A DNA stretch of 64,000 nt from Scatophagus argus (GCF_020382885.2 NC_058501.1:11447001-11511000), one strand, 5' to 3'. Numbered from the stretch's first letter, positions 13,301-24,922 are shown. Made by a program: numbers and translations. The notes: a model not told the origin generated them from the sequence alone.

Positions 13301-16300
13301 ACATCTGAGTACTTCTTCTCACAGAAGCTGCAGTGCTGCTTCACCTTCAAATGGACTCGCTCTGTGTGGACCTGCATTGGCATAAACACAGGATTACTGC
13401 TGCAACCAGAAAACAGTGCAGCTGCAACCTAAAGACTGATCTAATGTGTCTGGAAAAGACAATCAAAAATCCTTCCCAGTGTGAATCTGAAAATGCAGTT
13501 ACAACCCAAACACAAATCACAGGCAGGAAAATAAACCTTCTCACTCTAAAAGGTGGACTGTCGTATTGCAGTATGAAATGTGATAACCACCAAACCTTTA
13601 TGTAAGGAGCTTACATTATATCTTCAGGGTTGCATGTTAATATTAATTATACTAATGATAAGGCAGCACACATACTATTAGTCAGCAGTAACAAAGTGAT
13701 AACAACACCTTGAGATGTCCTGGGCTGAGGCAGTTGAAAGGACAGTGCTGACAGCTGAACTTCTCTCCTGTGTGCTTTCTCAGGTGAACATTCAGATTGG
13801 CTTTGCAGGGAAAATAAAGGAAGCAAGCATGTAAGTTAGCAGCTTCTAGAGGAACTTCAAATAGTTTGTAACTGCACATTTTATAAAGTAAAATGAATAG
13901 AAGTTACACTGACTAGACACTAGACTTATTCAGACTTCTTGTCTTATGACAGTCATTATTAGTCATTGTGAAGGTACATGATTATGTATACATAAAGGAG
14001 CAGTTAAGACTAGAGATCTCTACAGCCCCCTTCCAACTATAATCCAACAAAGGATGATGAAATTAACAGGATTAAAATCAGCACATAGAAACTGTTTGTA
14101 TTTTGCACACATGCATTCCTGGTATCCCGTCACCACCTTCAACTGACACTCTCACATAAAAAGCAAATATTAAAAAAAAAAACAACTGCTATAAATAGTA
14201 ACTTTAACCATTTGATTCTGCCTCACGTTCAATAAACTACAACTTCACTATGGATGCAGTCATGTCAAAGGGTTCTCCAAGGGGCTTTACCCTTGATGGC
14301 CGATGCGTAATCACAGTGTGGACACTGGAACGGCTTCTCCTGGGTGTGTGTCCTGAGGTGGGCCACCAGAGAGTGTCTGAATTTAAAGATCTTATTACAG
14401 AACTCACAGGCAAAGATCTTCAACTGGCTCTGATGTAAACTGGGAGACAGAGAGTGACAATATTACATTTACCAGCTGACCAGTATCATTGTAGTTACTA
14501 TGCTGGTGAGGTTTTTGTTGACGTAGCTGATAAAATAGATCAACTTCTTTGACTGATTCTAGGCTGCACAGAAAACAACATTCCTAATATGAAAACTAAA
14601 TAACATTTACTTCTTCTTCTTCAAAAATGTCTTTTCTGTTTGACTGTTAGACTAGAACCAGATGTATTTACAGTAGTGTGGAGCTCGGCGCATACACACT
14701 GAGCTACAAACTTACAGAATACATTGAATAAAACACTATTCACACAGTACTTGGTAGCATCTTGCTTGATGGAATATTCTTGGAAGCCTCTGCTGGCTCT
14801 TGCTGTTGTTGTGCAGGTCGGGTCAGAACTAGAAGAGAAAACCCAGGCATCAGACTGCTGACAAAAAATAACATTCACAGGTTATGTAAACATGAAGTTA
14901 AAAATCTCTCATTTCAACTCGCATTGACAGGTTTTCTGTTTTCAAAGCTTACTGTCAACACGTCATTATGACCATTAATTATGTTTTACATTTAAAGAAT
15001 TATAGGAGAGAGCGACATTCTCCGTTGTATTACCTGGGCTCCTGATCTGTTTTAGGGTTACCTTCAGAGGCAGCTGTGTGACTTCCAAAGTCTTCTGGTG
15101 GACTCTGGAAGACTACAGACTGCTGACAGCCCAAACAATAAAAAGAAATATTACAGCAGAAAAAATAACAACAGTCAAAATTCTTAAAACAATTTATTTT
15201 AGGAAGGAAAATCTTTTTACTTTGCTTTTGAGCTGAAATCCCTGAGCAATTAATAGAGTGGTCAGCAGAACCACTACACAACAGACTGTCAACAGATTTT
15301 ATCAAGATTATGTTTTAGGTAGACAAAGGTTTCCATATGACCAGTCACAAAAAGGTCTGTGGACCATCCTGAGAAACTGTTTCTGAAAAACAGATGTTGT
15401 TGCTTAATTTTCTAAATGTCATTTTTTTTACTGAGCACCACATATGAAATTCTATACACCTTCATTATACTGGGGTGAAGGTTTGAATCTCAGAGATATC
15501 CCAAAATGTGTCTTGAGCCAGAAAACACCAGAGGAATGTAAGAAAATACATTTGAAAATTTGGGTGAATCAACCATTCAGTGTTCCTGTGTATTCCTGTG
15601 CTTACCAGAGGTTGGGCTTGGATGGCTGCAGACTCTGAACTATCTTCTACTGGAACCATTTTAGACACACCTGTTGAATTAAAACATCTCACTCATAAAT
15701 ATGTCAGTCAAATGAGTTGTTAGCCAAAATGTAAAATCTAGTACAAAAACAAGCTCTAACCTGGAAGTGTTTCATCTTCTGCTAGAACAACACTGACGAC
15801 TGACTTTTTGTTTCCTGCTGCCAGGCCTCCTTCTTTGGCAAAGTGGCTTCGGTTGGTTCTCTGCGATCTTAAGCTGCCAAAGTCTGTAAACAGAGGAAAA
15901 GAAAGGTCATAAAACAAAACATGATCCATATGCTATAATGAGGGAGAGTAACACTAAAAAGAATTTGTTTGAAGAAACCAGGTCCTGACTTTAAACATAC
16001 CCTTTTCTCTTGTAAGTCCTGGTTTTGCAGAGTTTTGTTGCATCTGATTTGGATCTGACCCCATTGAATCCAGATTCCCAGATCCCTCAGCACCTGCTCC
16101 ACCACAGATGCTCCCTGAAAATTAGTATGTCTATTAATCAGAATCACAGATCAATGCTTTCTGGCAGTCCAAGATGCTGACTTGCTCCATAAATGTTGGA
16201 CTAAATGGGTAAATGTAGGAGGGGATTATGCTGAAAAATAAATGTGCTAGGCTTACTAAAATTGATCCCTTCTAACTTTGGTCATCAGTTTATTGGTCAC

Positions 16301-18575
16301 CTTTGATAGAGTTCTTGGGTTGTAAATAACAATAGTGTGGATAATTCCCAGCATTCTCCTTAAGGAGTGTGCTGGTATTTATTTGTTCTTTGAATGTCTC
16401 TTTGGCACAGGCTTGTCTATTGCTGGTTCTTGTCACTCCTCACCATTCTCCGTTTCGCCATCCTCTTCTTCCTCTTCCCCCAGGCAGATGTGTTTAAGGA
16501 TCTGCCGTCTGTTGCTGAACGAGCGATGACAGGCTCTACATTCCAGCCCCAACATCCCATCATGGCTTTCTCCTAGCAGAAAGAAACATAATACCTTCAG
16601 TCATAGTGCATTTTGCACATCATGTTGACAAAAAAATCCCTAACAAAACCAAATATGGATGAAGAAAATAACACTCTAAGCTTAAATGTCTACTCAACAA
16701 TTTAGTAACAATTTTATTAGGTTACCAACCAACCAAAGCACCTCTCATTGGGATGGTACTTCAATATGAAAAGTATTATGAGATACATGTAAATGGCAAC
16801 AGTGCTACCTTCTATTGAGCTATGTTGTTTGTCGTCCTTCTCCTTAATCCCTTCTTTTTTTCTTTGAACATTATCCTCTGCAGAATGGGTGAAGTCAGCC
16901 TTGCCCTCCTTCAAATCCGTGCACATCTTCTTGGTGGAGCCTTTCGGTCGTCCTCTTTTCCGCTTTACTGGGCTTCCTTTGGGACAACAAGACAGCAGAA
17001 GAGAGAAAAGGATAACACAGGGATTTTTTTTTCATTATTTTATTTTGATTAATAAATTTTAAGTTTATCCAAACAATTATTTTCTGTATAGTCAAAGTCT
17101 GATATACTGATGTCTTGTGTCACAGAACTCCCGTGTTATCCCCTAAATACAAAGAAAACAGACTGTAAAAAAATCATTTACAAAATCTTGTTAATTGCCC
17201 ACTACAGTGATGAATTTGATATTGGCTTGAGTCCAAGACAGAACTACACTAATAATCAAGTCAAAGTCCAATTCATCCCACACTTTGTCAATGTAGTGCT
17301 AATGACCTGCCAGCGTGTTAACAGGCTCGCCTACAAGGGGCTGCAGCGCGATGATGATGTCATCAGGAGGCTTCTGCTCGGGGTGCAGCTGGGAGCAATG
17401 GGCCAGGAGCTGAGAGCGGCTTGGAGAGAAAAGGTTGCATAGCCGACACATAAACACAGAACCAGCTAGAGAGACAGGGAGAAGAAATGTGGCAGACCAC
17501 AAGGCAGGGAAAAAACAGTAATTTAAAAGAGAGGGAGAGAGATTTACATAATTTGCTTGCTTCAAAACAGTGGAGCAATTTTTGCTTTGTGGAGTCATTC
17601 CTCCTCATCCTGATATTCTGGACTCTGGTGCCAAGACAGGTCAATCAAAGCTGCTTCAGTTAGCCTCAGTAAAGTATAATCTTATTTATTCTTATTTTTT
17701 AAAGTCTAAAATGAAAGTTAATATAAAGTGATTGCAAACAAAAGAAGGGCAGGCAAATTAAGTTTTTGTCTCGATGACAGTATTGAAATTATTGAAATTT
17801 TTCAACTTTATTATTCAATATCTACATTTAAAAGTAGGTGGAAAAGACAGGAAACGAACGTGAACAAGGTTGATAGATCTTTCTGCTTATGTTCATTTCA
17901 ATTATAGGTGATGGAGCACAGCAGGTATATTCACTTGAACACTAAAAATAAAATATTCTTTAGATTTCTCTGGTTTCATCCAGCACTTTGGATTTCATTG
18001 TTTCGCAACTCACTTCTAACAGAAAAGGCTGCTTGGGCTAATTAAAATAATAATATTGTTCACCAATGTTCCTGCTGGCCAGCAGTCTTGTTCCCATCCA
18101 TTCTCTTATAACAAGGCATTTAACAGTAGCGAGGCTCACATCTACTACAACTTGTTAAATATTGAAGACCAACATTTTTTCGAGGAGGTGAAGTTCATAT
18201 GAATTCTAATTATTATACGGGACAACTCATGAGAAGTCTGAAATATCATTTCCTTTCTGTCTTTCGCCACACCATTTGCTCCTGCCTCAAGACTTTCCTT
18301 TATAATCCTTTATAACATAACGGGCAGGGTGACGTCGTTGAGTTTGTGCTTTCAGTAAGGAAAACATAAAGACTATGTGAACTTTTATTGCGAAACAAAA
18401 AGTATGTACAACAGTCTACCGCGTGAGTAAAAACACAACCGCCTCTGAAAATCAGAGGAGGTACACGTTTTAACACGTTTGTTTATTTTGATTTTGCCCA
18501 AACTGTCATGTACACCCGACAAACATATTCGAGCTGCAGCTAGACAAAATTCTTACCCGCTTTCTGTTCATCCAT
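7317..18575 (-). CDS. zfat: zfat, zinc finger and AT-hook transcription factor (complete, 24 coding exons)
   Basis: Coding exons: 18575-18557, 17465-17307, 16976-16809, 16572-16444, 16114-16001, 15883-15761, 15670-15606, 15119-15034, 14828-14744, 14429-14291, 13800-13709, 13371-13223, 13110-12141, 11868-11742, 11618-11386, 11272-11191, 10930-10811, 9560-9387, 9179-9091, 8811-8673, 8457-8351, 7970-7883, 7692-7595 and 7511-7317. They sum to 3750 nt with unbroken phase, that is 1249 residues plus stop; human ZFAT is about 1243. The protein has one finger near residue 20, an AT-hook (KRKRGRPKG) near residues 63-71, a second finger near 125, nine fingers in total by residue 550, an acidic linker, ten more fingers between about 800 and 1115, and a conserved MAPGTVTVV tail. 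ZFAT is a nuclear DNA-binding regulator linked to lymphoid and endothelial survival and to centromeric transcription. Exon 2 uses the weak donor GTCATT, and exons 8 and 9 have alternative borders. Identity is very confident; one small exon between exons 9 and 10 could be missing. Confidence 0.96.
8351..11868 (-). other. zfat: zfat second zinc-finger block (exons 14-21)
   Basis: Eight exons encode about ten C2H2 fingers, at residues 800-1115. One finger has four residues between its cysteines (CSNPGC), as in human ZFAT. The split fingers [17 protein letters not shown] and [16 protein letters not shown] confirm the exon joins. The 1.25-kb intron between exons 17 and 18 carries the Tc1/mariner relic. 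Confidence 0.93.
9788..10290 (+). mobile_element. internally deleted Tc1/mariner-type transposon relic
   Basis: The left end reads ACACTATGTAGACAAAAGTA, typical of the terminal region of a Tc1-like element abundant in fish. It runs straight into the middle of a transposase-like reading frame (GGCTGTTTTTCAGGGGTTGG onward; [14 protein letters not shown] region with stops and frameshifts) and then the LWDEL and LTNAL-like segments. The first half of the transposase and a piece after LWDEL are missing, so the copy is inactive. It lies in the zfat intron between exons 18 and 17, in the opposite orientation to the gene. Outer limits are approximate, and no clear right terminal repeat is visible. 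Confidence 0.8.
12141..14429 (-). other. zfat: zfat first zinc-finger block (exons 10-13) and acidic linker
   Basis: Exons 10, 11, 12 and 13 encode seven consecutive C2H2 fingers, at about residues 320-550. Two fingers are split across introns: ASAIK/ANLNVH between exons 10 and 11, and GHLK/VHTERVH between exons 11 and 12. The 970-nt exon 13 carries three fingers and the block [14 protein letters not shown], which matches the human SINQSF-LLEPGGD region. About 200 residues rich in Glu, Asp, Ser and Thr follow, lacking any domain and poorly conserved. Open frames on the plus strand here are shadows. Confidence 0.93.
16809..16976 (-). other. zfat: zfat exon 3 with the AT-hook
   Basis: Right after the acceptor the exon encodes [16 protein letters not shown]. 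This contains the GRP core of an AT-hook flanked by basic residues, a minor-groove AT-DNA binding motif. A lysine- and glutamate-rich stretch follows. The same [13 protein letters not shown] string occurs in mammalian ZFAT, which makes this the strongest single identifier outside the fingers. Confidence 0.95.
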
Positions 18576-18860
18576 TTATCCGGCAGCTAAATAACAAAAG
18601 CATACTAATTTAGCGATGGATCTGAGGCATAATACGACTAAATATAGTCCCTGAATTTAGAGTTAGAGCCTAATTTTGCGTTGCGTACGCAAAAAATTCT
18701 GTCGAATCTGCCAAACAAGTCGCAACCAACTAGCCACAGAGCGGAAGTGGAACGGACCCAGTGAGACAACGGCCGACAAAGCATCGCCACCTGTGGCGGG
18801 AAGACTGTACTGCAGCGGCGGCGTTTTTACTGAAAGAAAAATCAAGGATTTCTTTTACTG
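18576..18860 (-). promoter_or_regulatory. zfat: zfat 5' UTR and promoter, CpG-rich, with E2F- and ETS-type sites
   Basis: This stretch is clearly richer in CpG than its surroundings. It contains GCGGAAGTG (18741-18749, ETS type), GGCGGGAA (18795-18802, E2F type) and a perfect 12-bp palindrome TTGCGTACGCAA (18681-18692). No TATA box is seen. The zfat start codon at 18575 is followed at once by a GTAAGA donor, so the first coding exon carries only 19 coding bases and the rest of the exon is leader. The start site itself is not placed. Confidence 0.5.
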
Positions 18861-19886
18861 ATATCTAGTTAATTGTTCATCTTTAACTTCGAGTTAATTG
18901 TTAAATGTTGATTGCCTCAGCACTGCTGACATAGACTTTTTGTATAAATTGTAGGAATAATGCGTTCAGTTTCTAGAGTGTTCTAGTGTAACGTGTATGC
19001 TGGTTCAACAAATACAAGCCATGTCAATGCAGTTACAGTGTGGGTAAAGACTGAGTGAAAGAAAATGAAAAACAAAATCATGGATTAAAAGTTTACTTTG
19101 AAAAAATTCTGACACCTATGTGCAGAAAAGAGTTTTTTCTATTACTAAATAAATATTTATTTGACATAAAAATCACCATCAATTAATCATATATTGAAAA
19201 GGATAACAAGGACAATCATAGTGTCTTAAGAAGACATTATTATATTATAGGAAAAGACAAAAAGAAAATCAGTGACTGATTTTGAAAAATGTAGCCAAAG
19301 TTAATAAAAAGGTACAAAATAGACAGGATACAATGTTGAAGATTACAGACAAAATAGTTCACAAGAATAATAATAATAATAATAATAATATTTACTTCAA
19401 TGTTTCTCAAAATGTTTCTTGTACCAAAAAATGTGAGACGAATTTAGTTTGCCCTTATCAACAATAAAATAGTTCAAATAATAATTCATGCCCAGTAAAA
19501 GAATTGAGCCACCATACTGAAGGGTGGGAATAGACAGACGCCCCTAAGTGATGACCTTGGTAGGCTTTATATTAATGAATGTTTGTTGGTTTATGTGTTT
19601 CCACCTAAATGATGTTTCTCCCACAAGCATGAAATTGTTCAGGGATGTCAGAAAACATGATTTATACGGTCATATAATAAGGGTAATCAGATGCTGCTGT
19701 CTGGCAGAAGGCTTTGATATTGTTGCAAAGCCACAGTAAGCTGTTTGTCATCGAGCTCACAGGCCAACTCTTCTTAAACATATAAATCAATTTGTAGTGA
19801 CAGTACTGGTATTTATTATGGAGCTAGAATAGATCCACGAGGAGCAATTGATGAAGAACTTTTCAGTGGGGGAACAATGAAAAAAC
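18861..19886. other. intergenic, zfat promoter to ptp4a3 3' end
   Basis: No gene is seen. The DNA is AT-rich and holds an AAT triplet run at about 19366-19390. The two flanking genes point the same way, so this gap carries the zfat upstream region and the ptp4a3 cleavage site. Confidence 0.6.
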
Positions 19887-19892
19887 TTTATT
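19887..19892 (-). terminator. ptp4a3: candidate ptp4a3 poly(A) signal AATAAA
   Basis: AATAAA on the minus strand lies about 1.9 kb past the ptp4a3 stop. Several other AT-rich candidates lie nearer, so the real site could be closer to the stop codon. Confidence 0.4.
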
Positions 19893-21769
19893 AAATAATG
19901 CAAGAATTTACAGACGTGGACATTTACAGAATTTGTTTTTTGCTTTTTTTTTAACATTAAAAAAGTGTCAGCTCAGGCCAGTCCCAGTGATTAACAGTAA
20001 CTAAAAGACCACCAAACACGCGCACACACACACACATTCAAACAAACACATACATACACATTACATAGGAACAAGTAAAAAAAAAAAAAAAAAAGGCTAA
20101 GCTTTCAGGTGATGATGGTAGATCTTTCTTCTCTACTGCTTATTTCACTTTCACAAATTGTTGTTTGGGACATCATATTTTTTTTAATAACAGAGATGAC
20201 AAGAAGATTATCGTAAGCAACCTACAAATTCATAAAAAGTGCATGTTCTATCTTCAGCAAAAAAAAAGTAATCGTTTTCAATGAAAAAAGAAAACAGACA
20301 AAGAGGTGTCAGAAGCAGTTGGTTACATGCATCATTCAGGAACAATACAAAAAAAGTAAATTCCAACAACAAGATGCCTGAATCCAGCCTAAATGCTGAT
20401 GATACACAGAAGCATTTATGCTGGGATTAGATCAACTACTCAATTCATCTAGATTTCAGACCAAAATTGGCCTTGGATTAAAACTGAACCATTGTGTCAT
20501 AAATTGCTGATAAAATGTAAATTCCTCCCTGACAAATGAACATAAAAATGTTTAACACCCGTTGTGATTGAACTTCTTTTGCACATTATTTTAGTCAGTG
20601 ACTGTGAGGAGTGGCTCACCCTGACCGCCAGGGTGATAAAAGAGGTAAAGAAATACTTCATTTAATATTATTTACAACTAGTTTACATTTCTTATTTATT
20701 TTAGAAAGTGTGTTATGTATCATTACTGTAGAGCTATTTATATTTCTTGTTTTATAATACATTCTTGCTGTATGTACTTTTAACGTGGCTTGAAATCAGC
20801 TACTGCTAACAAAGATGTTTCCTTCTGTGGGTGTCAGTAAACAGAGCATAATATACTGTAATGCACACACTGATATGTAAACACTCACAAGCACAATGAA
20901 GTAATATCAAAACAGTGACTGAGACGAAACTAAATGAAGGCGTTATGTTTACCAAAATACTTCAGTTAACATTTCAGAAGCAGATTTTCATACTGAACGT
21001 AGATAATGGGATGAAAATGTGCCTTGTATCTTCACTTACCCTGAGGACAGACACTAACAAGAACAATGTAAAAGACAGGGTCCAATTAGCATATCGATGC
21101 TAATTTGAAATAACAATGAAAAGACTGAAGAGCTACAATTATTCATTCCTTTTTCAGTTTTAAGTTTCTTTCTACTAAAACTGTATCAAATAAATATCCT
21201 TACAGCAATACTGCATGTATTTTCATACCAAGATTGTGGTGAGGTTTAAACATATGTACAAAATAATAAAAATTCAAAGGTATTTTTAAAATAGCTGGTA
21301 TGATTTGAGGTTTTGAAGGCCAATAGATCAGGTATACTGTGTATCATAACAAATCAGTCCTACCCAGGCCTGTCCATGTGTCCCCATAGGCTCATGCTGT
21401 GTATCTGCTATGGTGAAAATATTAATGTGATTCATAAGCCTCAGCATATTAACCCTGACCCAAGTTAGTGTCTTTTCCAGAGCTATGTAAAAAAGCAAAT
21501 ATGCCTCAACAATTAGCTACAAATCATAACTATAGAACTAAAAATATATTATGAAGCAAACACACCAAAAAAATAATCTTTAAAAGACAACAAATCATTG
21601 CGAGCAAGAGGACAAAGATTCATTCTGATACAATTTCTGTGAAAATTTTTCTAAAATTCCCAGGGTACACTGGGGTCTGTGAAATCCGTGTATTTCAATA
21701 TTTGTGAACATGAAACAAGGCCGGTATGGTTGGATTCCTGAGATGACGTCTTTCTGTGCGTGTGTGTGT
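19893..21769 (-). other. ptp4a3: presumed ptp4a3 3' UTR
   Basis: This is non-coding DNA downstream of the stop, AT-rich, with a CA-rich stretch at about 20018-20060 and an A/T homopolymer at 20073-20094. A long 3' UTR is usual for PTP4A genes. Its extent depends on which poly(A) signal is used. Confidence 0.45.
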
Positions 21770-23062
21770 TCACATGATGCAACACTTGTTCTTGTGTGTG
21801 TGAGAGTCTTTGAAGCGGAGTCTCTGCTTGGATCTGTATTTCTCCAAGTAGGTGAGCTGTTTGCTGTTGATGGCTCCGCGACGCTTCCTGAAACACACAG
21901 AGACAATCAATAAATATGTGATGGCAGTCAGTGGTATTACAGTTTCTTTTTATTACTTCTGAATCCACATTGATTACAGACTATTATGTACATCTTCTAT
22001 GGTACAACCCAGATCTGAAACATTATGAGGCATGATGAAATCCATACTTGCCAGGATTCATCTCTTGTGAACAATTAAAAAGAATGCATGGTAGCAGTGT
22101 AATATCACCACTAGATGGCACCAAAGAAGGATAATCTCAATTTGTACAGGGTTTAGAAACCTCAGAGCTAGTTAGCCATCCTCAATGAGCTGTTTTTTAA
22201 TCCCCTAGACTGCTTTAATTCCTGCATGATGAAGATGTGATGTATAAATGCACTTACTGTCTGATAAGCTGAATAGCATCTTCATACTTCATCCCGCTCT
22301 CTATCAGAGCCAGAGCGACCAGCACAGGAGCCCTGTGTGCACAAATAAACACACACAGAGTCATGCCTGTTAAGTCTGATGTCCAGTGTGTCTATGTGCC
22401 TCCCTCTCCTGGTTTCAGTTCAGATTCTCTAAGGTGTCTTTCTTTTGGTGTGTCTCTCACCTCCCCAGTCCAGCCACACAGTGAACAGCCACGCAGCATC
22501 CTGGATCCTCTTGAAATTTCTTCTTCAGCAGACTCAACCAATCATCAACCAGCTTACTGGGAGGCGGGGCTCCATCATCAAAAGGCCAATCCTGAATTAA
22601 AAGTAGAACAGCTTCAGCACTGCTGAATGAAGATAAATCCTGTGTGTGTATGTGTGTGTGTGTTTAGCATGTGCTTACCACCACATTAATGCCATCTTTC
22701 TCCAAAGGCGTTTTATCATAAGTGATATCACAGACTCGAACAACTGTGGTGGCACCGTAGCGCTTCAGGTCCTGAGAGGAACAACAGTGATAGGGCATTA
22801 TTTTAATATTAGTTTTAAGTCAAAACACAAGCAGATAAATTCAGTTAAAATGTCTGTTGTTTCACTTTACAGGTCAACATCAAGGGAATCGATACATAGA
22901 GTTTATGCATGAGGTATGTGTATGTGTGCATGTGTATCCATCTGTCAACACACGTGCATTTCTTACCTCTATGAAGGAGCTGAGTGTGCTGTCTGTGGGG
23001 TTGTGTGTGATAAGGAATCTCATGTTCTTGTGACACAGTTCGACTGGAGCTGGACGGTTCAT
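21770..23062 (-). CDS. ptp4a3: ptp4a3 (PRL-3), prenylated dual-specificity phosphatase, complete
   Basis: Five coding exons (23062-22967, 22771-22679, 22591-22461, 22332-22258, 21887-21770) join in phase to 513 nt, 170 residues. Seen in the protein are the WPFDDG loop with general-acid Asp69, the P-loop HCVAGLGR with catalytic Cys101 and Arg107, the partner Cys46 that can form a disulfide with the catalytic Cys in PRL phosphatases, a basic tail, and the C-terminal CAAX box CCIM for farnesylation. The run [11 protein letters not shown] favours PTP4A3 over PTP4A1 and PTP4A2. The family acts at the plasma membrane and endosomes and binds CNNM magnesium transporters. The chosen start has the Kozak context GCCACCATGA. 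The protein begins MNRPAP rather than the mammalian MARMNRPAP. In-frame Met codons at 23086 and 23125 could extend it by 8 or 21 residues. The a/b paralogue copy is undecided. Confidence 0.95.
22108..22121 (+). promoter_or_regulatory. CTCF-type motif CCACTAGATGGCAC
   Basis: The 14 bases match every position of the CTCF core CCASYAGRKGGCRS. The motif lies in the last intron of ptp4a3. Three other CCACTAG-G-GG look-alikes in the window (near 3784, 31940 and 40443) break the consensus at the GGC. Binding is inferred from the motif only. Confidence 0.4.
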
Positions 23063-23073
23063 GGTGGCCAGTG

Positions 23074-23106
23074 TGACCTTTAACATCCCAGGATGACCTT
23101 TGACCT
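23074..23106 (-). promoter_or_regulatory. ptp4a3: three AGGTCA half-sites including a perfect DR1, at the ptp4a3 start
   Basis: On the minus strand AGGTCA-A-AGGTCA (23106-23094) is a perfect direct repeat with one-base spacing, the binding type of RXR heterodimers, HNF4 and COUP-TF. A third AGGTCA (23079-23074) follows in the same orientation. All lie within 45 bases upstream of the ptp4a3 start codon. The tandem may instead be a chance remnant of the GTCAAAGGTCA-bearing repeat also seen at about 34173. Confidence 0.35.
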
Positions 23107-23325
23107 TTATTAACAAATATACCATATATTACAAGTGAACATGACTTGGAGACACATTTGGTGACATTTTCTTATAAAACAAACAAAAAAAAAAACTTAC
23201 ACCACAATAAAGCAGGGAAGAGCTTGTGATAAATGTATCTAAATAGGCTTTTTTTATGTTTTTTCATTTTGACACATCACCGTTGAAAAGTCACAGGTGA
23301 AAACAATAAAATTAATCACGGCTGA

Positions 23326-23391
23326 ATGTCATTTAGCTGCTTCAGTTTCAGGGTGCTGCAGCTGTGCATGCTAGCTCACTGTCACACTGGT
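23326..23391. repeat. diverged copy of a dispersed repeat (TTTAGCTGCTTCAGTTT core)
   Basis: This resembles the copies at 32365-32434 and 32880-32935: a (T)TAGCTGCTT-AGTTT-GGGGT-CT core followed by GCTGCC/GCATGC and a GTCACACTG segment. It is the most diverged of the three. Confidence 0.4.
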
Positions 23392-23654
23392 ATTGCTTAC
23401 TGCAACCCTTGAATAGCTTAGAGCCTTCGTTAATGCCATTAGCAACACTTGTGTGTTTGCTATTCTGACATATCAAAAATCTGCTGCGGAAAAGGCCTAT
23501 TCAGCACAACCCTCCAAAACATTCCAAATTTGACTCCTGAACTCGTCACATACTTACCGACTCTTTATCTACGTTTCAGGATAGAGCGAAAACAAGCAAA
23601 TCCAGTAATGGTGCTATCATGTTCAAATGGGAGCGTATAAAGACCCTAAACCAT

Positions 23655-23806
23655 ACAGGTGTTTTCATTCAGCTTAATTAAAACCACATCTCAAAACTGT
23701 ATGAGTGGATGCAAACTGCGCAGACTGTACTAACAAAACTAACTTAACAGCTAACAGCTAACTGTCTAACCTGATCTAATCAGCCATTATAACTGAAAAC
23801 ACCTGT
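23655..23806. repeat. small MITE-like element with 13-bp perfect inverted ends
   Basis: ACAGGTGTTTTCA (23655-23667) is matched perfectly in inverted orientation by TGAAAACACCTGT (23794-23806). The ends enclose about 125 bp of AT-rich DNA without an open frame. It is upstream of the ptp4a3 coding exons. The size and ends fit a non-autonomous DNA transposon; no target-site duplication was confirmed. Confidence 0.4.
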
Positions 23807-24890
23807 GTGGGTTTGCAAAGAAATTCTGCATGAAACAAAACGGAGATATTTTGTCCATCACTAAGCTCTAACTTTTGTGAATGGAACTGTGAATATTAAA
23901 AATACATTAATACTGTATTCATTTATATTTTATTGGGTGAAAAAAAATTTAAAAATTCAGTGTCAGTGGAGCAGAATCTCTCTTGTAAACTCCTCTGATA
24001 AACTGAGACATTAGCGTGTTTTAGGATGGAATTTTAATTTCAATTATCTCAATTCAGAAATGTCTCACATCCCCCAAAGTATCCACAGCCACTATTCTAG
24101 ACTAAGAACTGTTTGCACACTATCCTGTCTGACTGAAGGAACCTGTCATGGCCACCACTGCTTATTCATATCACACTATAGCATGCAGTACAGAGGCTTT
24201 GCAGCAACACATTCCCACTCCTCAAGAGCACAGGAAAGCCATATCTGACTACTCCTCCTCCCTGCAGCACTGGCTTTATAACAAATACTGTTTTATCAGT
24301 GTGAACAGGGTGCCAGGTGTGATTTGTCACTGTGTCATTTTCTGATTTCAAAGAAAGAGGTAACACTGAAAATGGGAAAGATGATTGATATGTTGTGTAA
24401 GACCTGGGACATAAAAACATTCCTGTAAATAAATCTTACATCCCTGAAAAGTCAAGCCAAAAGTTAATGTCAACTCATACTGACTAAACTAAAAAAAAAC
24501 CAAAAACAAACAAACAAAAAAAAAACACTACCACACTATCCATAATACGAAGCCACATGTTTAATGCCAGAGAAACTCATGTGCAAAGTGCAAGGGTGAA
24601 AAGGAGTTAGTGCATCACTATATTTAATGAAAATTTGTTCACCTTTAGCTGCAGCTGAAGCTGCTGTGTCTTCGCCTGATATCAGGTCTCACAGTGACAC
24701 TGGACTTCCTGTCTTTTGTGGAACTTCCTAGTGGGAGACAGTTTATAGCCGTATAAGGTAATTCCCCAACTGTGACGTCCTGTTGTCTTGTATTACCCCA
24801 TCAGTTGACTGTATCCTATAGTCCAGGAGGCTACAGAGCATCAGCTCTCTTTCTGTTCGTCTCTTTGATTTTGTCTCCTTGATTGTCCAG

Positions 24891-24896
<6 letters not shown>

Positions 24897-24921
<25 letters not shown>

Positions 24922-24922
24922 T
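24897..24922. repeat. TC microsatellite
   Basis: About 13 TC units. Read on the minus strand it forms an Arg-Glu repeat in an otherwise unrecognised frame. Confidence 0.9.
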
